Assembly: GCF_013623775.1 (NCBI RefSeq)
Contig: NZ_JABFAM010000007.1
Coordinates: forward strand, 372,001 to 436,000
Length of the DNA: 64,000 nt
Reading direction: 5' to 3'
Source of the DNA: Rufibacter sp. XAAS-G3-1
Lineage (GTDB): Bacteria > Bacteroidota > Bacteroidia > Cytophagales > Hymenobacteraceae
The notes below the pieces were generated by a model that had not been told where the DNA came from, made no database searches, and was given only the letters and a program-made list of their open reading frames with translations. The position numbers and the translations under genes are program-made. Each line of letters begins with the position of its first letter. The first letter of the stretch is position 1. Shown here piece by piece: positions 8,474 through 15,788 of the stretch.

Positions 8474-8787
8474 TAGGTATTGTGTTGATGGACAGCCTTT
8501 TGAGTTATAGGGTTATAGAATAGACAGAGACAATTTGGTAAACCCCTGGCTCCAGGAAAATCTTTTCCTTCGGTTTTCTGTAAGGGGCCGGTTTGAGTGA
8601 AGGACGAAGGAAGTGGGAAATGGTTTTACTTATTTTTGGCAGAACCACCTCAAAAACGCTGGTCAATACATGAAAAGGCTCCTGCCGCCTTCCGAGTGAA
8701 TGGAGCAGGAGCCTTGCTGCATAGGAAGCGTTTTTGCCAAATTATACCGGTGTTGGTTGGTTTCTGCGCTTGGTCTCTGCTTAGAGT
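8474..8787. other. Spacer with a small hairpin, no gene seen
   Basis: No coding signal. One hairpin with 11-base arms AAGGCTCCTGC (8675-8685) and GCAGGAGCCTT (8705-8715) stands alone between the acetyltransferase start and the 290-bp repeat. Confidence 0.5.
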
Positions 8788-9075
8788 TGGCTTCTTTGGA
8801 ACAGTTAGCAGGTGTATGCCCTGCGGTGTCCTTGGGTTTAGCCGATTATTCTGGTATTAGTAAGTGCACGCCTATTGCTGTTCCCTCGGATTGTCCGCTT
8901 TTTGCGTGGGTGCAGGTGCGGTATTGTTTCATAGTTTCCGCTAAGCGCTCACGGCCGCGGGGCCCCGTCTTCCCCTCTCGCACTGCCCTTTCGGCCTGGG
9001 AAGTCCTTTGCTCTTAGCTGAGGTCTGTCCAGGGCCAAAAGCGAGGCGCGCTCGGGGAAGACTGGAACTGGGGAA
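8788..9075. repeat. ~290-bp dispersed repeat, copy 2
   Basis: Second copy of the 4144-4434 element in the same orientation. The 3' half, from GCGCTCACGGCCGCGGGGCC through CTCTCGCACTGCCCTTTCGG to GACTGGAACTGGGGAA, is nearly identical. The 5' half diverges, and the internal duplication units begin near 8808 (CAGGTGTATGCC) and 8861 (AAGTGCACGCC). Reading frames differ between the copies. Confidence 0.7.
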
Positions 9076-9262
9076 GGAGCAGAAGTTTGTTCGAGAACTC
9101 ACATTTACTATGGCGCGGATTTACTTCCGTGACTTACTGAAGCTTTATAAAAAGTCACGAAAGGAACTTCCCTGCCACGCATTCCTTTCCCCTGCAAAGG
9201 CGTATTCCCCTCCTCGGAGGGGGTGGGTTCTTGCGCTCCAATATCCCCTTCCAAGGCGAATA

Positions 9263-9290
9263 TCAATCAATCAATCAATCAATCAATCAA
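9263..9290. repeat. (TCAA)7 microsatellite
   Basis: Seven perfect tandem TCAA units, followed by TGTTG. It lies 28 bases downstream of the stop of the minus-strand outer-membrane protein gene, so it is outside any reading frame I can support. Confidence 0.95.
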
Positions 9291-9317
9291 TGTTGTAACG
9301 GGGGAACGGCACTCTGC

Positions 9318-9875
9318 TTATCTGAATTTGTAGCCCAGCGATAATTGGAAGACGTTGTTGGCGAAATTGATTCCGCTGTCGCTGTCATCCCGGGTGTCTG
9401 ACAGGCCCAGGTTGTACCGCGCAGAAATCTGCCACCCAGATACATCATAGCCTAAGCCCAGGCCTATGGCTCCATCATACCGGTTCTTAGATTCAGTGAC
9501 ATCAACGGTAACGTTGCCTTTTCTTTCATTGGCGGCGAGCAAAATGCCAAATTGGGGCCCTACCTGCACGTGCAGTCCGCCCGAAATGGTGCCTTTGAAG
9601 ATAAGCGGAACGTTCAGGTAATGGTAAGTGTGCTTGGTTTCACCGGTTTCTACGCCCTGTTGCGAGTACACCACTTCGGGCTGGATGGCAAATCTACTGG
9701 AGATAGGCGTGGAGGCGAACCCGCCCACGTGCACCCCAAGCCGGGGATCAATGTCGGTGTTAGGAAACCGGATGGTGGCAACATTCAGCCCACCTTTAAT
9801 GCCCAGCCTGGTTTGCGCCTCGGCCGCCGCCACAAAAGACAGCACCACGGCTACCAACAACAAAATCTTTTTCAT
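9318..9875 (-). CDS. PorT-like outer-membrane beta-barrel protein
   Basis: 185 residues. The signal peptide (1-20) ends in AEAQ. The mature part is a series of amphipathic strands rich in Gly and aromatic residues and ends in FQLSLGYKFR, a typical terminal barrel strand with Phe near the end. LGIKGGLNVAT at the start of the mature protein is the usual opening of the PorT/outer_membrane_beta-barrel family. It is predicted to be an eight-stranded barrel. The role is unknown; true PorT (type IX secretion) is longer, so this is only PorT-like. Confidence 0.85.
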   Translation of the reverse strand: MKKILLLVAVVLSFVAAAEAQTRLGIKGGLNVATIRFPNTDIDPRLGVHVGGFASTPISSRFAIQPEVVYSQQGVETGETKHTYHYLNVPLIFKGTISGGLHVQVGPQFGILLAANERKGNVTVDVTESKNRYDGAIGLGLGYDVSGWQISARYNLGLSDTRDDSDSGINFANNVFQLSLGYKFR

Positions 9876-10025
9876 GCAAATAAACGACTATGAAGAATTA
9901 GGTGAGAAAGATACGCGAAAGACACGGGAAGGATAAAGCCTTGGGCCCTGGAAGCATCTGATTCTTTGTATATTCTAAGATCTTCCTTAAAGGCGACTAT
10001 TGAGGACAACGTATTTGCCCTAGTG

Positions 10026-10056
10026 TGATCCTGAAAGGGACTGGTGAACGAACTAG
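10026..10056 (+). repeat. Diverged P2 left arm
   Basis: GATCCTGAAAGGGACTGGTG followed by AACGAACTAG resembles the P2 left arm GTCATCCTGAAAGGATCTGGTGGGCGAACTAG. No right arm follows. The 9876-10483 spacer has no gene; it holds this remnant, two hairpins and a P1 copy. Confidence 0.5.
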
Positions 10057-10337
10057 CCAAGGCAGACTTTATTACCCTGCCGTGAGAAACAACCACCGTA
10101 AATGTACGATAAACCTGAAACCTTTCATTTTTGCAGTCGTTAAAGAAGGCATATAAGTTGGTTAAATAATGTCACGAAAAAAGATGCCGTAGACACGAAG
10201 CGGAAACGCTGGCGTTGAAACTTAAACAATAGAAGCCGAACTGGTTTTAGTTTTAAGGGATACGGGAGCAGTACGCAACGTAAGACAAAGGCGAAAGCCG
10301 CATCAGGAGTAGTGGCTAGAATTTATTTAATCAATAT

Positions 10338-10370
10338 AGAAAAGCCTTCCCAGACGGGGAAGGCTTTTCT
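10338..10370. terminator. Hairpin terminator
   Basis: Arms AGAAAAGCCTTCCC (10338-10351) and GGGGAAGGCTTTTCT (10356-10370), followed on the plus strand by CGTTTTT. It is immediately followed by a P1 copy (10372-10407, GTTTTTAGCC/GGCTAAAAAC). No gene is seen that would be ended on the plus strand, so it may be a second stop for the minus-strand permease. Confidence 0.55.
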
Positions 10371-10410
10371 CGTTTTTAGCCTTTTCCCTGTAAAACAGGC
10401 TAAAAACAAA

Positions 10411-10447
10411 GTCGTGCTGCCTGGTTCAAGCAACCAGGCAGCACGAC
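10411..10447 (-). terminator. 16-bp hairpin terminator of the permease gene
   Basis: Perfect 16-base arms (10411-10426 and 10432-10447) around a five-base loop. On the minus strand it follows the permease stop by 36 bases and is followed by TTTGTTTTTAG, a T-rich tail. Confidence 0.7.
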
Positions 10448-10483
10448 AAAGAATCAGGTTAAGACTCCAATTCAAACAAGCAC

Positions 10484-11950
10484 TCAGTCCTTTATTTTCT
10501 TGAAGCGCTTGCCAACCAGGTAGTACACCGGTATGCCCACACCCACCAGAATCAATCCCGGCCACGAGTATTTAGGCTTGTAAACAAGCAGGATGGTGCA
10601 GATAAACGATGCCATTGCTATGTACAGTGCCGGCAAAACCGGATACCCGACGGCTTTGTACGGCCGGGGCGCATCTGGCATGGTGCGGCGCAGGATGAAA
10701 ATACCGGCAATGGTGAGAATGTAAAACAGCAAGACCGCAAAAATCACGTAATCCAGCAAATCTGAGTAACGCCCCGAAAGGCACAGCAAACTGGCCCACA
10801 GGCATTGGATGGCCAGAGCCGCGCCCGGTACGCCGTTCTTGTTCAGTTTGGCCATGCTGGGGAAAAACAAGCCATCTTTCGCCATGGCGTAATACACCCG
10901 CGGGGCCGAAAGAATCACGCCGTTATTGCAGCCAAACGTGGAAACCATGATCAAAATACCAATCCCAATAGTGGCCGGGGCGCCGCCAATGACTTCGGCC
11001 ACGGCCGTGCCTACGCGGTCATTGCTGGCAAACTGAAGTCCCCGGCTCAAGGCGTCTGTTCCCGCCGGGTCTCCCTGCAAAGGAAGAATGGTGAGGTAGA
11101 CCACATTGATCAAGACGTACAAAACAGTGACAATGGCCGTGCCAATAGCCATGCTCAGCACAATGGTGCGTTTGGGGTTGACAATCTCATCGCCCGAAAA
11201 CCCGATGTTGTTCCAGGCATCAGAAGAGAAGAGAGAGCCAATCATGGCGGTGCCGATGCCTACCATCAAAGCCCAGCCAGACAGAGTGGTGCGGGCAACC
11301 GCGCCGGTTTCCTTGTCCACCACCACCGATTGCGCCTCCCAGAAGTTGGAGAAGTTAAGGTCAATCACCTCGGGATTGGTGCCCAGCAGCAACCCGAAGC
11401 CCAGCAGCGCAAACAAGGCAATGATCTTGGTGCTCCCGAAGATGTTCTGGATAATGGTTCCGTTTTTCACCCCCTGCTGGTTCACCAACGTGAGCAGCAC
11501 AATAGAAGAAATGGCCAGCAATTGCACCGAGGTGAATTGGAAGAAGCCCAGATCCAGCAGCACGTTGTCTTCTGAGAACCAGGGCACCAAAACACCGGTA
11601 AACCGGGCAAAAGCCACGCCTACCGCCGCAATGGTGCCGCTCTGGATGACCAGAAAAAGCGTCCAGCCATACAGAAAAGCCACCAAGGGGCCGTAAGACT
11701 CCCGCAGATACACGTACTGGCCACCGGCCCGGGGCATCAAACTGGTTAGCTCACCGTAGCTCAAGGCACCGGCCAGGGTCATCAATCCGGTCAAGGCCCA
11801 CACCAGCAGCAAATAGCCCGAGCTGCCCACGGATCGGCCAATATCGGCACTCACAATAAAGATACCAGACCCAATCATGGATCCGGCCACCAACATGACG
11901 GCATCAAATAATTTGATCTCGCGCTTAAATCCCGTAGAGGTATCAGACAT
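10484..11950 (-). CDS. APC superfamily amino acid permease
   Basis: 488 residues with about 12 hydrophobic segments. Inner-membrane transporter of the amino acid-polyamine-organocation type. The first helix has the substrate-binding glycine motif GSMIGSGIF, and the stretch LSYGELTSLMPRAGGQYVYLRE in helices 2-3 is typical of the LAT/cationic amino acid transporter branch. The C-terminus is short and cytosolic. Substrate specificity cannot be assigned. It stands alone between hairpins and is probably monocistronic. Confidence 0.92.
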   Translation of the reverse strand: MSDTSTGFKREIKLFDAVMLVAGSMIGSGIFIVSADIGRSVGSSGYLLLVWALTGLMTLAGALSYGELTSLMPRAGGQYVYLRESYGPLVAFLYGWTLFLVIQSGTIAAVGVAFARFTGVLVPWFSEDNVLLDLGFFQFTSVQLLAISSIVLLTLVNQQGVKNGTIIQNIFGSTKIIALFALLGFGLLLGTNPEVIDLNFSNFWEAQSVVVDKETGAVARTTLSGWALMVGIGTAMIGSLFSSDAWNNIGFSGDEIVNPKRTIVLSMAIGTAIVTVLYVLINVVYLTILPLQGDPAGTDALSRGLQFASNDRVGTAVAEVIGGAPATIGIGILIMVSTFGCNNGVILSAPRVYYAMAKDGLFFPSMAKLNKNGVPGAALAIQCLWASLLCLSGRYSDLLDYVIFAVLLFYILTIAGIFILRRTMPDAPRPYKAVGYPVLPALYIAMASFICTILLVYKPKYSWPGLILVGVGIPVYYLVGKRFKKIKD

Positions 11951-12030
11951 AGAAACGGATGAAAGTGGACGTAATAGGGAAGGAAGATGAAAAAAGGATT
12001 GGGGTAAGGAATAGGGCAGAACTTCTCTCT

Positions 12031-12120
12031 TTGTTTTCCTGAAAGGATCTTAGCGCCGAATGGCAATACGGTTTATTCACCGCTTGTACAGTCCGCCCGC
12101 CAGATCCTTCCAGGAAAAAA
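12031..12120. repeat. Family P2 inverted repeat
   Basis: Left arm TTGTTTTCCTGAAAGGATCT (12031-12050) and right arm AGATCCTTCCAGGAAAAA (12102-12119). The core CCTGAAAGGATCT is shared with 13776-13865 and 18355-18390. It lies upstream of the permease start and downstream of the CDGSH gene in their shared (minus) direction. Confidence 0.75.
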
Positions 12121-12213
12121 ATAGATATTTTAAGTAGCCCTGTTACTTAAAAGAAAGCGAAGACCAATCCTCCGCTCAATTCTTTATTCTAGCCTTGACT
12201 CAAGACTGTATAG

Positions 12214-12435
12214 CTAAACCTTGCGCGGTGGTAAGTCAAACGCCACGGCATTGTGCTCAAAGTGACCTTTGTGTGAGCCGTCGCAGAAAGGCTTGTTCTG
12301 GGATAGGCCGCAGCGGCAGATAGAGACCACTTCACGGCCCTGCAGATTGTACTCGTTGCCTTGCGGATCTACGATGATAAACTCACCTTCAAGCTTCAGG
12401 GAGCCGTTATTGTTCACGGTTACTTTGGTTTTCAT
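12214..12435 (-). CDS. CDGSH iron-sulfur domain protein
   Basis: 73 residues, the whole protein being one CDGSH domain. It binds a [2Fe-2S] cluster through C40, C42, C51 and H55, all present in CRCGLSQNKPFCDGSH. The N-terminal third is a small beta sheet. Such stand-alone proteins carry electrons or clusters; the partner here is unknown. No signal peptide, so cytosolic. A MITE-like element sits 40 bases upstream of the start. Confidence 0.95.
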   Translation of the reverse strand: MKTKVTVNNNGSLKLEGEFIIVDPQGNEYNLQGREVVSICRCGLSQNKPFCDGSHKGHFEHNAVAFDLPPRKV

Positions 12436-12474
12436 GCTGTTTTTAAAAAAATAGAGGTAAAACGGTAAATAGAT

Positions 12475-12584
12475 GAGAGCATGTTTACATTTGAGGTTCG
12501 CAAGCGAAAATGACCAGAGAAAGGTTCTGCGGAAGCGTTTTTATGGTCATTTGCAGCGCAAAGATGAAATTTAAATATGCTCTC
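12475..12584. repeat. MITE-like element, short form (family P4)
   Basis: About 110 bases with imperfect terminal inverted repeats: GAGAGCATGTTTACATTT at the left and, reversed, GAGAGCATATTTAAATTT at the right (16 of 18 match). The interior GAGAAAGGTTCTGCGGAAGC and TTTGCAGCGCAAAGATGAA recur in the longer copy at 24502-24663. No reading frame. Confidence 0.75.
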
Positions 12585-12900
12585 AGGAGACAAAGAACGC
12601 GGTCAGTCCTGGCTCAATAGCAGGAAAGCAGGTTTGCCTCGATTCAAAGATAGTATTTTTGCCCAAAGCTTTTCATCCATGGGCAGGTTCTTGCCTTAGA
12701 ACTTGCCCTTCTTTCCCGCCCCAAAACCAGAGATGGGGTCGGTGTCACGGGATGGGAAGTTCTGGAAAGTAGGGGAGGAACAATCAATTAGATTTGCAAG
12801 TAGCCTATTTTTTTCGGTGTTTTAACCTGGGTAGCCGCCGCTACGTACGTATAAATACTAGGCTTGTGTTTTAAATCACTGCTTAAAATCTAAGAAGACT
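12585..12900. other. Spacer upstream of the OmpA gene
   Basis: No gene seen. One imperfect hairpin lies at 12681-12708 (GGGCAGGTTCT/AGAACTTGCCC). A weak -7 match (TAGGCTTG, 12859-12866) lies 35-42 bases before the OmpA start without a matching -33. Confidence 0.4.
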
Positions 12901-13749
12901 ATGAAAAAAAGCTTTTTGACCCCTGTGTTGTTACCCGCCATGCTGGCAATGGGTTTGCTAGGATCTTGTGTGTCATCCAAAAAATACGAGGCGGCCCTGG
13001 CCGAAAACCGCTCATTGGTGGTGTTGCAGGATGAACTTACCCGCCAGAAAGCCGAACTGGAAAGCGAACGGGCCCGCCTGCAGCAAGACAAAGAACGCCT
13101 GAACCAGGAGAAAGCAGATTTGGCCACTGAAAAAGCCTCTACCGAAGCCTCGCTCCGTACCAACCTCAACACCAAAAACCAGCAGGTAGACAAACTCAGC
13201 GCCGATTTGCAGGCCCGCGAAGCCCGCCTGGCCGAGATGCAGCGCATTTTGGATGAAAAAGACAAAGCGGTGAATAACCTTCGGCAAGTGGTGAGCAATG
13301 CGCTTCTGGGCTTCAAAGCCTCAGATCTATCTGTGGAAGTGCGCAACGGAAAAGTGTATGTGTCCTTGTCTAACCAGTTGCTCTTCAAGTCTGGTTCTAC
13401 AAAAGTAGACGCCCAGGGGCAGGAAGCCCTCAAGAAACTGGCCGCCGCGTTGCAAAACCAGCAAGAGGTGAATGTAGTAGTGGAAGGCCACACAGATGAC
13501 GTGCCGGTTTCCCGTGGTACGGCCGGTATGCAGGACAACTGGGACTTGAGCGTGCTAAGGGCTACTGAGATCACGCGCATCCTCACGCAGGCAGGCCTGG
13601 CCCCGCAGCGCGTAACCCCTTCCGGACGGTCAAAGTACGTGCCCGTTGACCCAGCCACCACCGCCGATGCCCGCCAGAAAAACCGCCGCACAGAGATCAT
13701 CCTCACGCCTAAACTAGATGAGCTCTTCCAGATTCTGGAGCAGAACTAA
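12901..13749 (+). CDS. OmpA family lipoprotein with coiled coil
   Basis: 282 residues. Lipobox GLLGSC with Cys23. Residues about 30-135 are a long coiled coil rich in Glu, Lys, Leu and Gln. The C-terminal OmpA domain (about 150-270) binds peptidoglycan: VEGHTDDVPV, NWDLSVLRA and the closing NRRTEIIL are the family signatures, with the Asp and Arg residues that hold diaminopimelate present. The expected role is a tether between outer membrane and cell wall. The coiled coil makes it longer than Pal (about 170 residues) and similar to the MotB/YiaD-like group, but it has no transmembrane helix. Confidence 0.9.
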   Translation: MKKSFLTPVLLPAMLAMGLLGSCVSSKKYEAALAENRSLVVLQDELTRQKAELESERARLQQDKERLNQEKADLATEKASTEASLRTNLNTKNQQVDKLSADLQAREARLAEMQRILDEKDKAVNNLRQVVSNALLGFKASDLSVEVRNGKVYVSLSNQLLFKSGSTKVDAQGQEALKKLAAALQNQQEVNVVVEGHTDDVPVSRGTAGMQDNWDLSVLRATEITRILTQAGLAPQRVTPSGRSKYVPVDPATTADARQKNRRTEIILTPKLDELFQILEQN

Positions 13750-13775
13750 GTAGCAGGGCAAACTAAACTATTCCT

Positions 13776-13865
13776 TTTGTCATCCTGAAAGGATCTGGTG
13801 GGCGAACTAGAAAAGCGGTAAATAAACGCCATTACCACCCGCCACCAAGATCCTTCCAAGATGAC
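13776..13865. repeat. Family P2 inverted repeat, best copy
   Basis: Left arm begins TTGTCATCCTGAAAGGATCT (13777-13796) and continues GGTGGGCG. The right arm is CGCCACCAAGATCCTTCC then AAGATGACA. The arms total about 28 bases each around about 33 bases of interior. It follows the OmpA stop by 27 bases, so it could also end or protect that transcript. Confidence 0.8.
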
Positions 13866-14131
13866 AGGGAGGGAAGAAGCTAAATTACTTCTGTCTAATT
13901 ACTTACTACCCTGTATCGTTCTTGATTCATTGATGGGCTCTGCTGGAAATATCTGGGCAGGGCTTTTGTTTTTGGCCTGTTTTTAGTAATATAGGGTAAA
14001 AAGGATATTGCCCGCTAGAAGGTATAATGCACCGCCGGTTTTGGCGTTGTTCTTGCAGTAGGCAGGATAGTTGTCCCTTCAGGAAAGTTTTTACCTTTGA
14101 AGAGACATGCTCTAAATTGAAAAAACAAACC

Positions 14132-14785
14132 ATGCAAAAAGGAAAGATCATAGGATTGGTTCTGGGGATAATAACCTCATTTTCATCTGTTTCCTGGGCC
14201 CAGGAGCAGGAGAAAACCAAGGCAACCCAGGAATCTCCGGCAGAACAGGACTTGCGGAACTTCAAGGAGTGGATGAAGACCCAGTCTGACAAAATTGCCA
14301 CCACCACCCGCGCAGAATGGCCCACCATCAAAAGTGACTTCGCGCGGCAAGCCAATAAAATTGAAAACAGTTTCCAGAGTTTGTCTGAGACTTCTCAACG
14401 CGATTTCCTGGAGCTGAAAACCCGTTTCCAGGAACTGGAAGCCAAGCCAATGGCCGACGAGGTGCCTTTGCAGGCCGAGGAAGTGCGTTTGCGAGAGAAA
14501 GAATTATTGGGCTCCTTCGGGAATGTGCAGAACATCAGCGCCATTCACATGCGCGAAGCCTACATCAGGTTCATGCAGAACGTACGGGCCAAACGCCAGG
14601 CCTGGACTTCCCGCGACTGGGACTACGCCGACTATATCTTGCAGAACCTGGGCAAACGCAAAGCCGCGGTAGAAGAAAAACTCACTACCTTGGACGAAAT
14701 CAAAATCAGAACCTTGATTGGGGAATTCCACACCCTGCGGTCGGGGCAGGAGTTCAAGGAGCAGCAAAAAGCCAGGAAACAGTAG
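14132..14785 (+). CDS. Secreted helical protein, paralogue of 5142-5807
   Basis: 217 residues from the ATG at 14132; the frame extends upstream to 14027 but only 14132 gives a proper signal peptide (MQKGKIIGLVLG to VSWAQEQ). The mature part is charged and helical, with AEQDLRNFKEWMK near the start, MREAYIRFMQNVRAKRQAWT and SRDWDYAD in the middle and a Lys/Gln-rich tail. It matches the lipoprotein at 5142-5807 along its length. No named domain is recognised. Such proteins could be periplasmic adaptors or chaperones, but this is only a guess. A 23-bp hairpin 61 bases downstream ends the transcript. Confidence 0.75.
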   Translation: MQKGKIIGLVLGIITSFSSVSWAQEQEKTKATQESPAEQDLRNFKEWMKTQSDKIATTTRAEWPTIKSDFARQANKIENSFQSLSETSQRDFLELKTRFQELEAKPMADEVPLQAEEVRLREKELLGSFGNVQNISAIHMREAYIRFMQNVRAKRQAWTSRDWDYADYILQNLGKRKAAVEEKLTTLDEIKIRTLIGEFHTLRSGQEFKEQQKARKQ

Positions 14786-14845
14786 GAATTAGTAGCCCAA
14801 GCGGAGGAGGGCTTTGGACAATTCCCAATAATATTGAATAAGTAA

Positions 14846-14896
14846 GAGGGGCGTTTTCTGGCTAGTTTCACAAAAACTAGCCAGAAAACGCCCCTC
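14846..14896. terminator. 23-bp perfect bidirectional terminator (P1 family)
   Basis: Left arm 14846-14868 and right arm 14874-14896 pair perfectly around CACAA. The core GCGTTTTCTGGCTAGTTT is a P1-type palindrome. It lies between the convergent genes 14132-14785 (+) and 14904-15191 (-), seven bases past the second stop, so it can serve both. Confidence 0.8.
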
Positions 14897-14903
14897 TGTT
14901 CTA

Positions 14904-15191
14904 CTAGTCTACGCTGTCTCTCAACGTGACGTTTTCAGTTGTTCTGGACTTAGAGTTGTTCTCCTCACCACGAGATTGGGAATTCCCTACCCGGCTTTGG
15001 GTGATCTCTGTGGCGGTTGCTCCGGTAGTGTCATTCGGGTTCGGATTAACCACACTGCTGTTATTGTTGGGGTTATCAGAATTCTGTTCTGCCTCGGTGG
15101 TACCCGCGTTCGTGTTTCCTCCGCTTTGCGAATTGCAGGCAACAAAACTGGTCATGCCAGCCATCGCCAATATCATGAGTAGCTTTTTCAT
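14904..15191 (-). CDS. Short Asn/Thr-rich lipoprotein
   Basis: 95 residues from the ATG at 15191, chosen because it directly precedes a lipoprotein signal (MKKLLMILAMAG to FVAC, Cys19). An upstream ATG at 15236 would put 15 charged residues before the signal. The mature part is low-complexity, rich in Asn, Thr, Ser and Glu (SGGNTNAGTTEAEQNSDNPN), and probably disordered. Function unknown. Short, disordered lipoproteins of this kind are common in the group and may be surface exposed. Confidence 0.65.
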   Translation of the reverse strand: MKKLLMILAMAGMTSFVACNSQSGGNTNAGTTEAEQNSDNPNNNSSVVNPNPNDTTGATATEITQSRVGNSQSRGEENNSKSRTTENVTLRDSVD

Positions 15192-15454
15192 CGTCTTTCG
15201 GTTTTTGAGCGCTTTAATAGATTCTCTAACTGCCAAAACCCCAAAAAAGTTATAAACAGCCAGACATAGACCGCTCTCTTATGTTAGATTTAATCCATCC
15301 TTATAAAAGAGGGGTGTTGTCAATTTATAATAGCTAGGGTACGGCTTCGGTTTCCGCTCTTTTTTTCTGAAAACGACTGAAAACTGACCTTCCGCAGGAG
15401 ACGCACTTCCAGCCTCTTTCCTCCGGTGGTGGAAGCCTTGCGGAGAAACCTCAC

Positions 15455-15645
15455 CCCCAGCCCCTCTCCCACGGAGAGGGGAGTTCCGTTTCTTCGTTTT
15501 GGGGCTGTTTTGCGGAAAACAGCCCCAAAACGAAGAAACCTGTGCGGTCTCCAAGACCTCATCGGTTTAGAATGAACTGGCGCGAGACGCCAGTCTCGTG
15601 CCTAAGGAGGAAGCGCGTCTCCAGACTCGCCGGGAACCACCAGCA
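15455..15645. repeat. Composite repeat P1-M2-M3
   Basis: The region 15192-15788 has no gene I can support. It holds a CCCCAGCCCCTCTCCC segment (also at 1647), a P1 palindrome with 24-base perfect arms (15488-15511 and 15516-15539, loop GCGG), module M2 (15537-15569, AACCTGTGCGGTCTCC) and module M3 (15577-15645, with CGTCTCCAGACTCGCCGGGA and ending CCACCAGCA). Same order and orientation as 1858-2009. Confidence 0.8.
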
Positions 15646-15788
15646 AGATTGGCACCGTCTGGCGTTGAGTTAAACAAGCTCTTAATCTTTCCGCACTTGC
15701 AGTAAAATTCCATAGCTTTACCGTGGGATGCCTGGGGTAAATATTGCTTCCGGAATCCTCTGGTTAATTTGAACTTCTATTGATTGAC

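Noticed and set aside
9263-9290. Possible CRISPR-like tandem repeat
   Set aside because: Units are four bases with no spacers; this is a microsatellite.
8597-9298. Open frames of about 90-105 codons on the plus strand
   Set aside because: They cover the second copy of the 290-bp element and the TCAA tract; frames do not match copy 1.
10805-11575. 256-codon open frame antisense to the permease gene
   Set aside because: Composition is that of a G+C-rich antisense frame, rich in Gly, His, Arg and Gln; the permease is clear on the other strand.
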